A DNA stretch of 64,000 nucleotides. Origin: Bacteroidota bacterium (GTDB taxonomy: Bacteria; Bacteroidota; Bacteroidia; M30B66). The DNA is taken from the NCBI GenBank assembly GCA_027490225.1, contig JAIXYK010000037.1, positions 1-64,000 of the forward strand, given 5' to 3'. Positions 50,346 through 60,133 of this stretch are shown here, in pieces (positions within the stretch are counted from its first letter, which is position 1; each line of letters starts with the position of its first letter). The translations under genes were made by a program, and so were the position numbers. Under the pieces are notes generated by a model. The model was not told the origin of the DNA, searched no databases, and saw only the letters and a list, made by a program, of their open reading frames with translations.

Positions 50346-51118
50346 ACCAACAAGCGCTTTTCATCGGTATCATTGTTACTACACTGGTTATACTCTTGTT
50401 AATTGCAAGCATTGTAATATCAGTGTTTATTGCCAGCCGACAGCGCTTACAGCAAGACATTAAGCTTTCTCAGATGGAATTGACCTATGAAAAAGAATTA
50501 CGTCAAACAGAATTGGAAGTAAAAGAACAACTTATGGCGCAAGTATCTCGAGAATTGCACGATCACGTTGGCCATACGCTCACCAACATGCGCCTAACCA
50601 TCGAAAATAAAAAAATTGATTACCCCGAAGTCGAAAACTTGTTCAAACCTGTAGAAATTCTGCTCGATGAGGCCGCATTGCAATTGCGTATGCTGAGTCG
50701 CTCTATGAATTCTGATTACCTCAATGGGCTTACTTTTCAAGATGCCATTCAGCAAGAAACAATCCGCTTGCAAGGTATTTCTAAAATGGAAATCGATTAC
50801 CGACCTGGAACACATATATATCCAACAGTTAATAAGGACCAATTACTGATGAGCTTTAGAATATTTCAGGAAATTCTCAATAACGCAATCAAACATTCAG
50901 GAGCTAAGAAATTATTAATCAGGAGCAACCATTCCGACTATTTACTCCAAGTGAGCGACGAGGGCAAAGGATTCGATTTGCAACAAACCATCGCTACGGG
51001 CAAAGCTTCAGGGCTAAATAATATGCAAAAAAGGGCGACCCTTGCAAAGCTCGATTTACAAATTATTACAGCACCACAAAAAGGAACTTCCATTACTTTA
51101 AAAGTGCAAAACACCTAA
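50342..51118 (+). CDS. Sensor histidine kinase, NarX/DesK-type (HisKA_3 + HATPase), single TM and no obvious sensor domain
   Basis: SRELHDHVGHTLTNMRLTIENK; FRIFQEILNNAIKHSGAKKLLI; DEGKGFD; GLNNMQKRATL. Confidence 0.9.
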   Translation: MNQQALFIGIIVTTLVILLLIASIVISVFIASRQRLQQDIKLSQMELTYEKELRQTELEVKEQLMAQVSRELHDHVGHTLTNMRLTIENKKIDYPEVENLFKPVEILLDEAALQLRMLSRSMNSDYLNGLTFQDAIQQETIRLQGISKMEIDYRPGTHIYPTVNKDQLLMSFRIFQEILNNAIKHSGAKKLLIRSNHSDYLLQVSDEGKGFDLQQTIATGKASGLNNMQKRATLAKLDLQIITAPQKGTSITLKVQNT

Positions 51119-51130
51119 AAACCAATCACC

Positions 51131-51796
51131 ATGAAAGAAAAACAATCTATCATTTTAGTCGACGATCATGTGGTAGTGCGCAACGGTCTCAGAGAGCTTA
51201 TCGATAAATTAGGTAATTATAAAGTTACCAGCGAATACGATAGTGGAATAGATTTATTAGAAGCCTTAGAAAAAAAAGTAACCGCCGACTTAATTGTAAT
51301 GGACCTCTCAATGCCAGGAATGAATGGTGATGATGTGCTGGAAGAAATGAATAAACGCGGTGTAGAAACTCCCGTTTTGATTCTAACAGTGAATAGCGAA
51401 CCTGGGAAGCATGTTAAACTATTCCGTTTGGGTGCGCGTGGCTATATTCAAAAAAATTCTTCTGCGCTTATTCTTCGGGAAGCACTTGCTGATATTTTCA
51501 GTCGTGGTTATTACCACAACGATCTTTTGGCCGATGCACTTACATCTGTTTATAAAAAACAAGATAAAGACCCGCGCACAGTTATTTTGGAAAAGCTCAG
51601 CGAACGTGAAAAAGAATTTCTAAAATTGGTTTGTCACGAAGAAGAATATACTTACGAGCAAATTGCTGCCATGATGGGCGTGCATCGGCGAACCGTTGAT
51701 GGATACAGGGAATCGGTTTTCGATAAATTCGAAATTAAATCTAAAACGGGTTTGGTGCTTTTTCTTGTCAGAAACAATCTGCTAGAGCTGTTGTAA
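51131..51796 (+). CDS. NarL/LuxR-type response regulator
   Basis: Receiver ILVDDHVVVRNGL..VMDLSMPGMNGDDV..ILTVNSE; HTH EREKEFLKLVCHEEEYTYEQIAAMMGVHRRTVDGYRESVFDKF. Confidence 0.92.
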   Translation: MKEKQSIILVDDHVVVRNGLRELIDKLGNYKVTSEYDSGIDLLEALEKKVTADLIVMDLSMPGMNGDDVLEEMNKRGVETPVLILTVNSEPGKHVKLFRLGARGYIQKNSSALILREALADIFSRGYYHNDLLADALTSVYKKQDKDPRTVILEKLSEREKEFLKLVCHEEEYTYEQIAAMMGVHRRTVDGYRESVFDKFEIKSKTGLVLFLVRNNLLELL

Positions 51797-52023
51797 AACT
51801 TTCAATACTTTTTTTCTAAGGATTCATTATGTTATTTAATGAATCCTTTTTTTTTTGGAAAATAGGTCTGTCAATACGTGTAAAACCCCCTCCAAACGAT
51901 TGCACATTTTCTTGCCAAATAACTGAGCAAAATAGCCTGTTACAGGTCTTCTCATAGTTTCACATTTGTATTCAAGATTGAAGCATTTCCTTGGCTTCGG
52001 TAAAACAATTAAAAAACAAAAAA

Positions 52024-52959
52024 ATGAAAACACTATGCTCAATTTTATTTTCTGCTACATTTTGTTTCGCGGCCTTACAAACGGCTTCTGCTAATGACAG
52101 CAAACAGAAAAAAAGTGTAAAATGTCAGAAACTCCTAAGTTCCGGAAATTATGTAATCGATCTAATTGCATTGGGAGCCTTAAACAAAGATACAGTTTAT
52201 GGTTCATCGTCAGCTCCGAGCCTTATCGAGTTAATGAGAGATTCTTATTCCGCTTCTTTTAGTTTCGAAAAGACAGATCCGATAATTACCGACACCATTG
52301 CTGTTAACAAGGTAGAAAAATCTGGTTTTTCAATTGGAAATGAAGGTGTCAGAAATAACGAGTTGCCATTGGTAGTGCAGCAAAAACTGAGGTTCTCAGC
52401 TATCTTATGCGTTATATTATTTGTATTTTTTGTCTTAGCAGGATATACTTCACCATTATTCCGAAAAGCATATGGATTTGCAATTTCAGAGTTAACACCC
52501 TTTAGCCTTTCAAGATGTATTTTGTTTTTATGGATTTTCTTCCTTTTGGGAACCACTTTTACAATTTTTGGAAGTACAGGTAATTTGCCTAATTACAGAA
52601 TCAGTATTCCTTATTTTGGAGGCTTAATATTCATTACTTTTTTATTCACTTTTTTTGTAGAAAAAATTGGATATCGAAATGATAAAAATGGCACTTTAAA
52701 AAGAAAAAGTAAGGGTATTATTAACGATTTATTAAGATTCCAAGGAAAGCTATGCCTGCCTCGCTTACAGTATTTGCTAGTTTCGTTAATTAACCTCGGA
52801 CTTGTTGTTTTACCAGCCTGGCAACAGCTATTTTTCAGCGATTTGCCTGGATTTCTTTTCGTTATTCAAACCCTCAGCAGTGCAATTTACATTGGCCATA
52901 AAGCCGCGCGTTTGCAAAATTTACACTCGTTTATTCTCAGAAAATCTATGCGCACTTAA
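52024..52959 (+). CDS. Hypothetical exported/multi-TM protein
   Basis: Signal peptide MKTLCSILFSATFCFAALQTASA plus several TM helices. Confidence 0.7.
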   Translation: MKTLCSILFSATFCFAALQTASANDSKQKKSVKCQKLLSSGNYVIDLIALGALNKDTVYGSSSAPSLIELMRDSYSASFSFEKTDPIITDTIAVNKVEKSGFSIGNEGVRNNELPLVVQQKLRFSAILCVILFVFFVLAGYTSPLFRKAYGFAISELTPFSLSRCILFLWIFFLLGTTFTIFGSTGNLPNYRISIPYFGGLIFITFLFTFFVEKIGYRNDKNGTLKRKSKGIINDLLRFQGKLCLPRLQYLLVSLINLGLVVLPAWQQLFFSDLPGFLFVIQTLSSAIYIGHKAARLQNLHSFILRKSMRT

Positions 52960-53101
52960 AGCATAAAAAAGCTTTCAATTCTTGAACATTATGAATTCAC
53001 ATTATTTTTTATTTATGTTTGTTAAAAAGAAACTTTAAAAATAGCACTCATTTTTATGGCCTTCATAATCGCTAACTCCTGTTTTTATAAATCAAAATAA
53101 A

Positions 53102-53692
53102 ATGAAGAAAATATCACTTATTGTCATCGCAGTTGTCGCCGTTCAAATCATGCTAAACACCAGTTCTTGCAACAATAATGTTGCAGAAACTGAAAACAAA
53201 AAGGAAACACCCAAACCCGAAGAGATAGTTGAAAAAGGAAAATACCTAGTTGGTATCATGGGCTGCAACGATTGCCATTCTCCTAAAAAAATGGGGCCAA
53301 ACGGACCAGAAATTATTCCTGAGTTAATGTTATCTGGATATCCCGCAAAAAGCGAAATTGTAAAATTCGACAGTAAAATGCTGAGTGCAGGTTTTTCTAT
53401 GTTCTATCCCGACCTTACTGCTGCAGCTGGTCCTTGGGGCGTTTCATTTGCAGGCAATTTAACTCCACACGAAACTGGTATTGGAAATTGGACCGAAGAA
53501 CAATTCAAAAAAGCCCTTACACAAGGAAAGTACAAAGGAATTGATGGCGCAAGAACACTTTTGCCACCTATGCCTTGGATGAATTACGTAAATCTAAAAG
53601 ACGATGATTTACATGCGATGTTTATGTATTTAAAAAGCATTCCAGCTGTAAACAATTTGGTGCCAGCGCCAATTGCACCCGATAAAATGTAG
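53102..53692 (+). CDS. c-type cytochrome-like lipoprotein
   Basis: CNDCH haem-binding motif; lipobox-like LNTSSCNNN; IDGARTLLPPMPWMNYVNLKDDDLHAMFMYLKSIPAV. Confidence 0.8.
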   Translation: MKKISLIVIAVVAVQIMLNTSSCNNNVAETENKKETPKPEEIVEKGKYLVGIMGCNDCHSPKKMGPNGPEIIPELMLSGYPAKSEIVKFDSKMLSAGFSMFYPDLTAAAGPWGVSFAGNLTPHETGIGNWTEEQFKKALTQGKYKGIDGARTLLPPMPWMNYVNLKDDDLHAMFMYLKSIPAVNNLVPAPIAPDKM

Positions 53693-53702
53693 TTTTAACC
53701 GC

Positions 53703-54371
53703 TTATTGCTTTAGTAAATTCTTCACCTGCTCAAAAACATCATCGGCGGCATTTTTATAATAATAATTCAGCACACCAAAATATATTTTCTTCGAAAAAT
53801 CATAAGCAGTTCCGCTTTTTCCGCCGAAAATTAGACGCATTTCCTTATCGTAAACTTCCACATGGTAGCAAATCTGATGTGGGTAAAAACCCGGTGAATT
53901 AATGTCAAATCGGTTAATGAGAATTACGTAATCTAGTTTTTCAGCAACTATTACTTTTTTAATGGCATTCACTTCCTTGTTAGTCAGTACTCGACCGTAA
54001 TACAATTTTCTTATGTCCTTGTCTACAGCTGTTATTAACTTTTGAAATCCATCGCTGCTTGTTTCTCCAGTGTAGTAAAACGAAACAAAAGTTTCCATTA
54101 CCGCAACGCTATCTAATAAGAAATTAAGTTCTGGAAACTGATTACTCCATAAAATTTCACAACCAGTTAAGTTACTATTCAACCTACTTAATGCATGGTT
54201 AGTGATAATCTTTCTTGCAGAATCTTCGCTAACCCGATTTCGTTGCAATACCTTTTCACTTTTATGTTCAAAATAAATGTGTGAACCTTTCAAAGGGACT
54301 ACCAACACTTTGGCAACGGTTTGCGCAATGCAGCTTTGGGAAAGGAGGTGGAGGAAAAAAACTAACCGCAT
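53703..54371 (-). CDS. Hypothetical secreted protein
   Basis: 222-aa ORF with N-terminal signal-like segment; no recognised domain. Confidence 0.6.
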   Translation of the reverse strand: MRLVFFLHLLSQSCIAQTVAKVLVVPLKGSHIYFEHKSEKVLQRNRVSEDSARKIITNHALSRLNSNLTGCEILWSNQFPELNFLLDSVAVMETFVSFYYTGETSSDGFQKLITAVDKDIRKLYYGRVLTNKEVNAIKKVIVAEKLDYVILINRFDINSPGFYPHQICYHVEVYDKEMRLIFGGKSGTAYDFSKKIYFGVLNYYYKNAADDVFEQVKNLLKQ

Positions 54372-54380
54372 AAAACAAGA

Positions 54381-54406
54381 AAAGCTGCGAACGTGCAGCT
54401 TTTTTG
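54381..54406 (-). terminator. Intrinsic terminator downstream of tRNA-Leu
   Basis: Minus strand aagctgc-acgttc-gcagcttttcttgtttt. Confidence 0.6.
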
Positions 54407-54491
54407 TGCCCTAGACGGGAATCGAACCCGTACGACCGCAATGGTCACAGGATTTTAAGTCCTGCGTGTCTACCAGTTCCACCACCAAGGC
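54407..54491 (-). tRNA. tRNA-Leu (anticodon UAA)
   Basis: Minus strand GCCTTGGTGGTGGAACTGGTAGACACGCAGGACTTAAAATCCTG...GGGTTCGATTCCCGTCTAGGGCA; long variable arm. Confidence 0.95.
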
Positions 54492-54569
54492 CAGTGTGAG
54501 AGGTGCAAAAGTAAACATTGCAGCACATTTACCAAAAAAACAATTCATTTTCCATCATAAAAATTTCAT

Positions 54570-55826
54570 TCAGCTGATAGTTAGTAAATTATCCCATCGT
54601 GTAGTATAGCAAGGAGAGCGTTTTTCCTGCTTCAGGTGCCATGTTTTGCCAAAACCTTGAGCTGCAATCCGCAGTTTTTGGTTCCCAAACCGCGCATTTA
54701 AGGCATCTAACACCAATCCAACTTCTTTTTTTCTTGGGTTCAATGTTTCGAATAAATTACCTTGTACTGCATTTGCGGCGCTTAATTCACTTACAATAAT
54801 TCCAGCTTTCTTATAAGCATATCCTTTTACAAATATCTTCTTTAATCCCAGCAAAGCAGTATGAATTATTAAGCCCGCATCATTGCTTGGTTGTGGCAAT
54901 TGCATGCAGATATTACTACCATATTGTGGTAAGTCTTTCCTAAATCCATTGGTGTGAATAAATACCTGAATTACAGATGCCACCGTTTTTTGCGCCCTCA
55001 GTTTAGCACTGCAACTCGCCGCATGGTTAGAAACAGCTTCTGCTATTGTTTCGTAATCGTTGAGCATAGTGCCGAAACTCCTCGATGTACAAATGTTTTT
55101 CTTTGTCGGAACCAATGTTTCCAATTCTATGCAAGATTCTCCTTGTAATTCTCTCCAGGTGCGTTCTCCTGTAACAGTAAACTGTTTGCGCACATAGGGT
55201 AGGGGAAGTGCCACAAAATCTGCAGCTGTGTGCACCCCAATTCCATTCAGTTTTTTACTTGTTGCTCCACCCATTCCCCAAATATCTCCAATGCCAACCT
55301 CCTGCAAAGTAGTTTTTATTTGATTGCTATCATTTAAAACAAAGACACCGTTCTGAGCACTTTGTTTTTTTACGTATCTGTTGGCCACCTTTGCCAACGT
55401 TTTTGTTGCAGCTACGCCAATGCTCACAGGAATTCCAGTCCACTTTCTTATCTTTTGCCTTAAATCCATGCAAAAAGGCAAAAGTTCTTTTTCAGGAATC
55501 CCATCTAAATGCATAAATGCCTCATCTATGCTATAAATTTCTACTTCAGGCGCTGCTGCTTGTAATAAGTGCATCACCCGCGCACTCAAATCTCCGTACA
55601 ATGCGTAGTTTGAAGAAAACACGGAAACATGCTCGTTTGCAATCAATTCTTTAATCTCAAAAGCTGGAACACCCATGCGAATGCCCAAAGCCTTGGCTTC
55701 ATTGCTGCGCGCAATAACACAACCGTCATTGTTCGATAACACCACCACTGGTTTACCTATGAGTTGCGGTTGAAACAAGCGTTCACACGAAGCATAAAAG
55801 TTATTACAATCTACCAGCGCTATCAT
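54570..55826 (-). CDS. umuC: Y-family DNA polymerase V subunit UmuC
   Basis: [63 protein letters not shown]; start overlaps umuD stop. Confidence 0.95.
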   Translation of the reverse strand: MIALVDCNNFYASCERLFQPQLIGKPVVVLSNNDGCVIARSNEAKALGIRMGVPAFEIKELIANEHVSVFSSNYALYGDLSARVMHLLQAAAPEVEIYSIDEAFMHLDGIPEKELLPFCMDLRQKIRKWTGIPVSIGVAATKTLAKVANRYVKKQSAQNGVFVLNDSNQIKTTLQEVGIGDIWGMGGATSKKLNGIGVHTAADFVALPLPYVRKQFTVTGERTWRELQGESCIELETLVPTKKNICTSRSFGTMLNDYETIAEAVSNHAASCSAKLRAQKTVASVIQVFIHTNGFRKDLPQYGSNICMQLPQPSNDAGLIIHTALLGLKKIFVKGYAYKKAGIIVSELSAANAVQGNLFETLNPRKKEVGLVLDALNARFGNQKLRIAAQGFGKTWHLKQEKRSPCYTTRWDNLLTIS

Positions 55827-56275
55827 CACCTGGCTTTTTTTATTATGTAGGTAACAATTCCCCAAACTACCATTTCCATCTCTATGGAAACCTCTATCGG
55901 CGCGAAATGGTCGTTGGCAGGCAGTAACCACAATGTCTTCCCTTTGTACGAAAGTCGCTTTATGGTAAATTCCCCATTCCAACAACACAATGCAATTTTG
56001 CCATCGTTCGGTTTTATAGCCCGGTCAATCAAAACCACATCTCCATCTTCCATACCGGCATCTTTCATAGAATGCCCTTTTATGCGCACAAAAAATGTAG
56101 CACTCGGGTGCGCAATCAATTCCTTGTTTAAATCTATATTTTGGTCTATGTAATCAGCAGCCGGACTTGGAAATCCAGCCCTAACCGCTCCAAAATAGGG
56201 TAGCGCCCAAACTTCCCAGTCAGGATTCAAAGCCTGTGGCGCACTTACTGAACAATCATCAGGATTTAAAAACAT
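55826..56275 (-). CDS. umuD: UmuD-like S24 family self-cleaving protein
   Basis: VRAG cleavage site, [13 protein letters not shown] catalytic Ser region, NGEFTIKRL catalytic Lys region. Confidence 0.92.
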   Translation of the reverse strand: MFLNPDDCSVSAPQALNPDWEVWALPYFGAVRAGFPSPAADYIDQNIDLNKELIAHPSATFFVRIKGHSMKDAGMEDGDVVLIDRAIKPNDGKIALCCWNGEFTIKRLSYKGKTLWLLPANDHFAPIEVSIEMEMVVWGIVTYIIKKAR

Positions 56276-56298
56276 GACGCAATTTACGTCATGTTTTT
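56268..56298. promoter_or_regulatory. Perfect 12-bp inverted repeat overlapping the umuD start codon
   Basis: aaaaacatgacg-caattta-cgtcatgttttt; umuD ATG is the CAT at 56273-56275. Confidence 0.7.
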
Positions 56299-56340
56299 GA
56301 CTAAAAAAATGTCTAAATTATTATTGAAAAGAAAATTTGC

Positions 56341-57924
56341 TTAGTACCTCAATTTCAATTTCTTAAAATTATCGCTTTTCATTTGAACCAAAGCTTCTTT
56401 CACAATTGGATTCATTTCATTTATCAATTCGTAATATTCATTCGTTCCCCAAATATTATTGGCAATCAAAGCACGAATTTGTCGGCGAATAAATACGCCA
56501 GATTTTGCCAAGCCCTCTTCATCGCGTTTTATCTCATCAGCTTCAGCCGCAGCAATAAACTCGTTGAATATTGCGTCTGACGTTACAAAGTTGGCTTTAA
56601 ATGATTTAAAATCTGGATATTTAGCTTTAATGTCAGCTCTATTTTGGTCAACATATTTCAAGGTAAACTTGTTAAAAATTCCTTTTCTATAAACATCTGT
56701 TAAGTACTTAGAATTCTCAGTAGTGTCTAATCCTATAAAAATGTCAGGCATAATTCCCCCACCGCCATACACCAAACGCTTACCGCTTGTGTAAAACTTC
56801 AATGAATCGGCAAACTGAATGCTATCTCTGTTTGTAAATTCCCCATGCTTAAAACGCTTGTTCAAATCGTCGTAGTAATCATCCACTCCTTCTTCATAAG
56901 GTTTTTGAATGCAACGTCCACTTGGTGTGTAATAACGTGCAGTTGTTAAGCGCATCGCAGAACCATCAGGAAATGGAAATGAATTTTGTACCAAACCTTT
57001 TCCAAAAGAACGTCGGCCAATGATGAGTCCACGATCTAAATCTTGAACAGCGCCCGATACAATTTCCGATGCCGATGCCGAACCTTCGTCAATTAACACA
57101 ATCAATTTTCCTTTTTCAAAAAGTCCTTTTGAAGTAGAATTGTAAGGCACTTTTGAGCCTTCTGTGCGACCTTTTGTGTAAACTACTAAATTATTTTCAG
57201 TAAGAACATTGTCAGCAATATCAATGGCCGTTTGTAAATATCCTCCGCCATTTCCGGTTAGGTCAATAATCAGGTTTTTCATGCCTTTTTCCTTTAGTTT
57301 GGTAAGGCTTTCCACGAATTCAGTTCCCGATGTAGCACTAAAACGACTCAATTTTACGTATCCTGTTTCTGAATCAGCCATATACGTCGCATCGATACTT
57401 GTCAACGGAATTTTGTCTCTTGTAATTTTGTAATCAATCAGGTTTTTCACCCCTCTTCTGTGCACACTTACATTTACAACAGTACCTCTGTTGCCACGTA
57501 GTTTCCCAATTACATCCTTGTTTTTTATCTTGATTCCAGCAACCGATTCGCCTTCAATTTTAACCAGTTTATCGCCAGCCAGAATGCCCACTTTTTCAGA
57601 TGGACCGCCCACAATCGTGTTTACCACCACGATGGTATCTTCTAGAATGTTGAACTGAATTCCTACACCATCAAAATTCCCAACCAATGGCTCATCCATT
57701 TCTTTTAGTTCTTCTTTGGTCATGTAAACTGAATGCGGATCCAGATTTTTCAGCATCGCACGCATACCGTCTTCTACTAGCTGGTGCGTATTTACAGAAT
57801 CAACATAGTTGTTATTTAAAAAATATAGTAAATAATCAAATTTTTCGGTTTCCTTATTTGCATATCGTTGCCCAAATAGTGAGCAAGGAATCAAAAACAG
57901 CGCGGCAATCAGTCGTAAATACAT
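56341..57924 (-). CDS. S41 family carboxy-terminal processing peptidase
   Basis: PDZ domain; LIVLIDEGSASASEIVSGAVQDLDRGLIIGRRSFGKGLVQ; GGGGIMPDI. Confidence 0.93.
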   Translation of the reverse strand: MYLRLIAALFLIPCSLFGQRYANKETEKFDYLLYFLNNNYVDSVNTHQLVEDGMRAMLKNLDPHSVYMTKEELKEMDEPLVGNFDGVGIQFNILEDTIVVVNTIVGGPSEKVGILAGDKLVKIEGESVAGIKIKNKDVIGKLRGNRGTVVNVSVHRRGVKNLIDYKITRDKIPLTSIDATYMADSETGYVKLSRFSATSGTEFVESLTKLKEKGMKNLIIDLTGNGGGYLQTAIDIADNVLTENNLVVYTKGRTEGSKVPYNSTSKGLFEKGKLIVLIDEGSASASEIVSGAVQDLDRGLIIGRRSFGKGLVQNSFPFPDGSAMRLTTARYYTPSGRCIQKPYEEGVDDYYDDLNKRFKHGEFTNRDSIQFADSLKFYTSGKRLVYGGGGIMPDIFIGLDTTENSKYLTDVYRKGIFNKFTLKYVDQNRADIKAKYPDFKSFKANFVTSDAIFNEFIAAAEADEIKRDEEGLAKSGVFIRRQIRALIANNIWGTNEYYELINEMNPIVKEALVQMKSDNFKKLKLRY

Positions 57925-58029
57925 AGTATAGTTGGAGTACACGCAAAGAAAAACAAAAAGCACATCACTACCAATAATTATTGCTAACCAAATTAAGGAA
58001 TCCTTTTGTTTATAAATCAGCTACTTCAC

Positions 58030-58165
58030 AATATTTTGGGCCTTCCCCTTGCCACTTCTAGGCAACATTAATCTTACTGGAAATGTGGCAAGGGTCGCGC
58101 TTTCCGCATTACTCCTTTTTCCCGCCCTCAAATGCCTGGACACAAAAGGGGTAATTTGCTCCAAT
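58030..58165. repeat. GC-rich intergenic island, probably same family as 29.4 and 48.2 kb
   Basis: gggccttccccttgccac...gtggcaagggtcgcgctttccgc with perfect 8-bp stem cttgccac/gtggcaag. Confidence 0.5.
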
Positions 58166-58199
58166 CGCTAAGGCAACTTCACATGGTATCTAGTTTTTA

Positions 58200-60104
58200 C
58201 TAATCTAACAATTCCCAGGCAGAAACATAGGCATTGCGTTTTTCAGCATGTTCAATCAATGCCTTGTAAAATGGGTCTTTTCCGAGTGTGGCACTATCGC
58301 CAATTAATACTAATTTCTTCTTGGCACGCGTCATTGCTACATTCATTCTTCGGTAATCTTGCAAAAAACCAATTTCAGAACGCTCATTACTTCTCACCAG
58401 CGAAACCATTATTACATCTCTTTCCTGCCCCTGAAAAGAATCTATGGTTTGTACTTCAACCAGTACATCGGCATTAAAATCAGCTTTCATTTCCTTCCAT
58501 TGATTCTCTAAATATGCCACTTGTTCCCGGTATGGAGAAATTATGCCTGCAGTAATTTGCGACAATGGTGCTAACTGCTCAGCAAGTAGCATCAGTCTTT
58601 TCCAAAGAAAATCCGCTTCTTCAGGGTTATACAAACTTCTTGTTTCAGGATTTTCTATTTCGCTCCAACCTAAGCCAGCCGTATCAATAAAAGTTAGTAC
58701 CTGTTCATTTTCTATTTGCCAATTGGCTACTTTCTCTGCCGATTCCAGTTTACCACCATAAAACCATTCGTTGCTAAATTCCATTATAGCGTTATGCATG
58801 CGATATTGTTTGGTCAACAAAGCAACATTATCGCCAGCTATGAGTTTTTCAATTAAGGTGGTGCTTAGTCCTTTTGCAGCAGCTTCCTGCGATTTAATAG
58901 TTGGTGGCAATTGAAATGGATCTCCTGCCAAAATAACTCTTTCAGCCCTAATTATTGGAATCCAGCAGGCTGGTTCAGGAGCTTGTGCTGCCTCATCAAT
59001 AAAAACAGTAGAAAAAGTCCTTTTTTCAAGCACATTATTAGTGGAACCAACCAAAGTACAAGTAATTACATCTGCTTGTTCTATTGCTAAGCCAATAATA
59101 TGCTGCTCCAATCTCCTTGCTTCAGCTCCAACTAGCCTGGCTTCTTGAAGAATTAATTTTCGTTGTTCTCTTTCAGCATGCCCGAAGTTTCGCTTGTATT
59201 TACTAGCCATTCTGCGCAGTTCATCACTTCGTTTGCGCATGCCTTTGATGTCTGAATATTGTGGATGATGCTGTAAAAATCCTTCAGGTGTATGTGACTC
59301 AAGTTCGGCATCTATTTTTGCTGGGTTTCCAATTCTTATTACCTTCAATCCGGCAGCAATGGCTTTATGACTCAACCAATCTGCTGCTGCATTACTGGGT
59401 GCACACATCATAACCTGTTCTCCATCAAAACATAATAAACGCGCCACCTCAACCAAAGTTGTAGTTTTGCCAGTTCCTGGAGGCCCGTGTAAAATGCTAA
59501 AATCTTTATTTCTTAGCATCAGTTCCACTGCATCTTTTTGAGAATCATTTAATAAAGACGATATAGCAGCATGGTCTATTTCGTCCTCCTCATAAAGTGT
59601 CGCAGGTTTGTTTTTTATTAAAATATCACGCAATTCAGCCAACCTGCAATTTTTTGCACCTGCTATTAACTGCATAGCTTTTTCAGTTTCCTGGTATGCA
59701 CCTTCATCAAACAATAACTGTACGCCAAGTTTTCCATAATCAAATACGTCTGGCAGCTCGTCACTTAAAAATACAATTTTCATTTGGTCAGCATTCACAA
59801 AAACGATAGAACCTTTGGCGGTATCATCACATTGTGGGTCGGCAGAAAACACCTGAACAGGTTTTCCTGAACCGAACTGATGTGCTTGTCCTTGTTGCCT
59901 TGTACGTTCTACAAGCGCAAATGGATATTCACCAAAACCATAACCGGTTTCAACTACTCTTAAGGGCTGCCAACAAACACCTAATTGTACTTTTTGCTGT
60001 ACAGAATTTGTTTTCGCCACCAGTTCAAACAAACGCTTATCTTCCTCTTTTTCAAGATGATGCAGCATTAATAAATGTTGGAAATACTCAGATGTTGAAG
60101 ACAT
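58200..60104 (-). CDS. IGHMBP2/SMUBP-2-like superfamily 1 DNA/RNA helicase
   Basis: ILHGPPGTGKTTTLVEVARLL, VFIDEAAQAPEPACW, LAGDPFQLPPTIKS, VEVQTIDSFQGQERDVIMVSLVRSN. Confidence 0.93.
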   Translation of the reverse strand: MSSTSEYFQHLLMLHHLEKEEDKRLFELVAKTNSVQQKVQLGVCWQPLRVVETGYGFGEYPFALVERTRQQGQAHQFGSGKPVQVFSADPQCDDTAKGSIVFVNADQMKIVFLSDELPDVFDYGKLGVQLLFDEGAYQETEKAMQLIAGAKNCRLAELRDILIKNKPATLYEEDEIDHAAISSLLNDSQKDAVELMLRNKDFSILHGPPGTGKTTTLVEVARLLCFDGEQVMMCAPSNAAADWLSHKAIAAGLKVIRIGNPAKIDAELESHTPEGFLQHHPQYSDIKGMRKRSDELRRMASKYKRNFGHAEREQRKLILQEARLVGAEARRLEQHIIGLAIEQADVITCTLVGSTNNVLEKRTFSTVFIDEAAQAPEPACWIPIIRAERVILAGDPFQLPPTIKSQEAAAKGLSTTLIEKLIAGDNVALLTKQYRMHNAIMEFSNEWFYGGKLESAEKVANWQIENEQVLTFIDTAGLGWSEIENPETRSLYNPEEADFLWKRLMLLAEQLAPLSQITAGIISPYREQVAYLENQWKEMKADFNADVLVEVQTIDSFQGQERDVIMVSLVRSNERSEIGFLQDYRRMNVAMTRAKKKLVLIGDSATLGKDPFYKALIEHAEKRNAYVSAWELLD

Positions 60105-60133
60105 AAATTAATTCGAAGTTAAAACAACACTTA

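Noticed and set aside
54407-56300. Genomic island or prophage at tRNA-Leu, suggested by adjacent umuDC
   Set aside because: No integrase, phage structural genes or duplicated tRNA 3' end visible.
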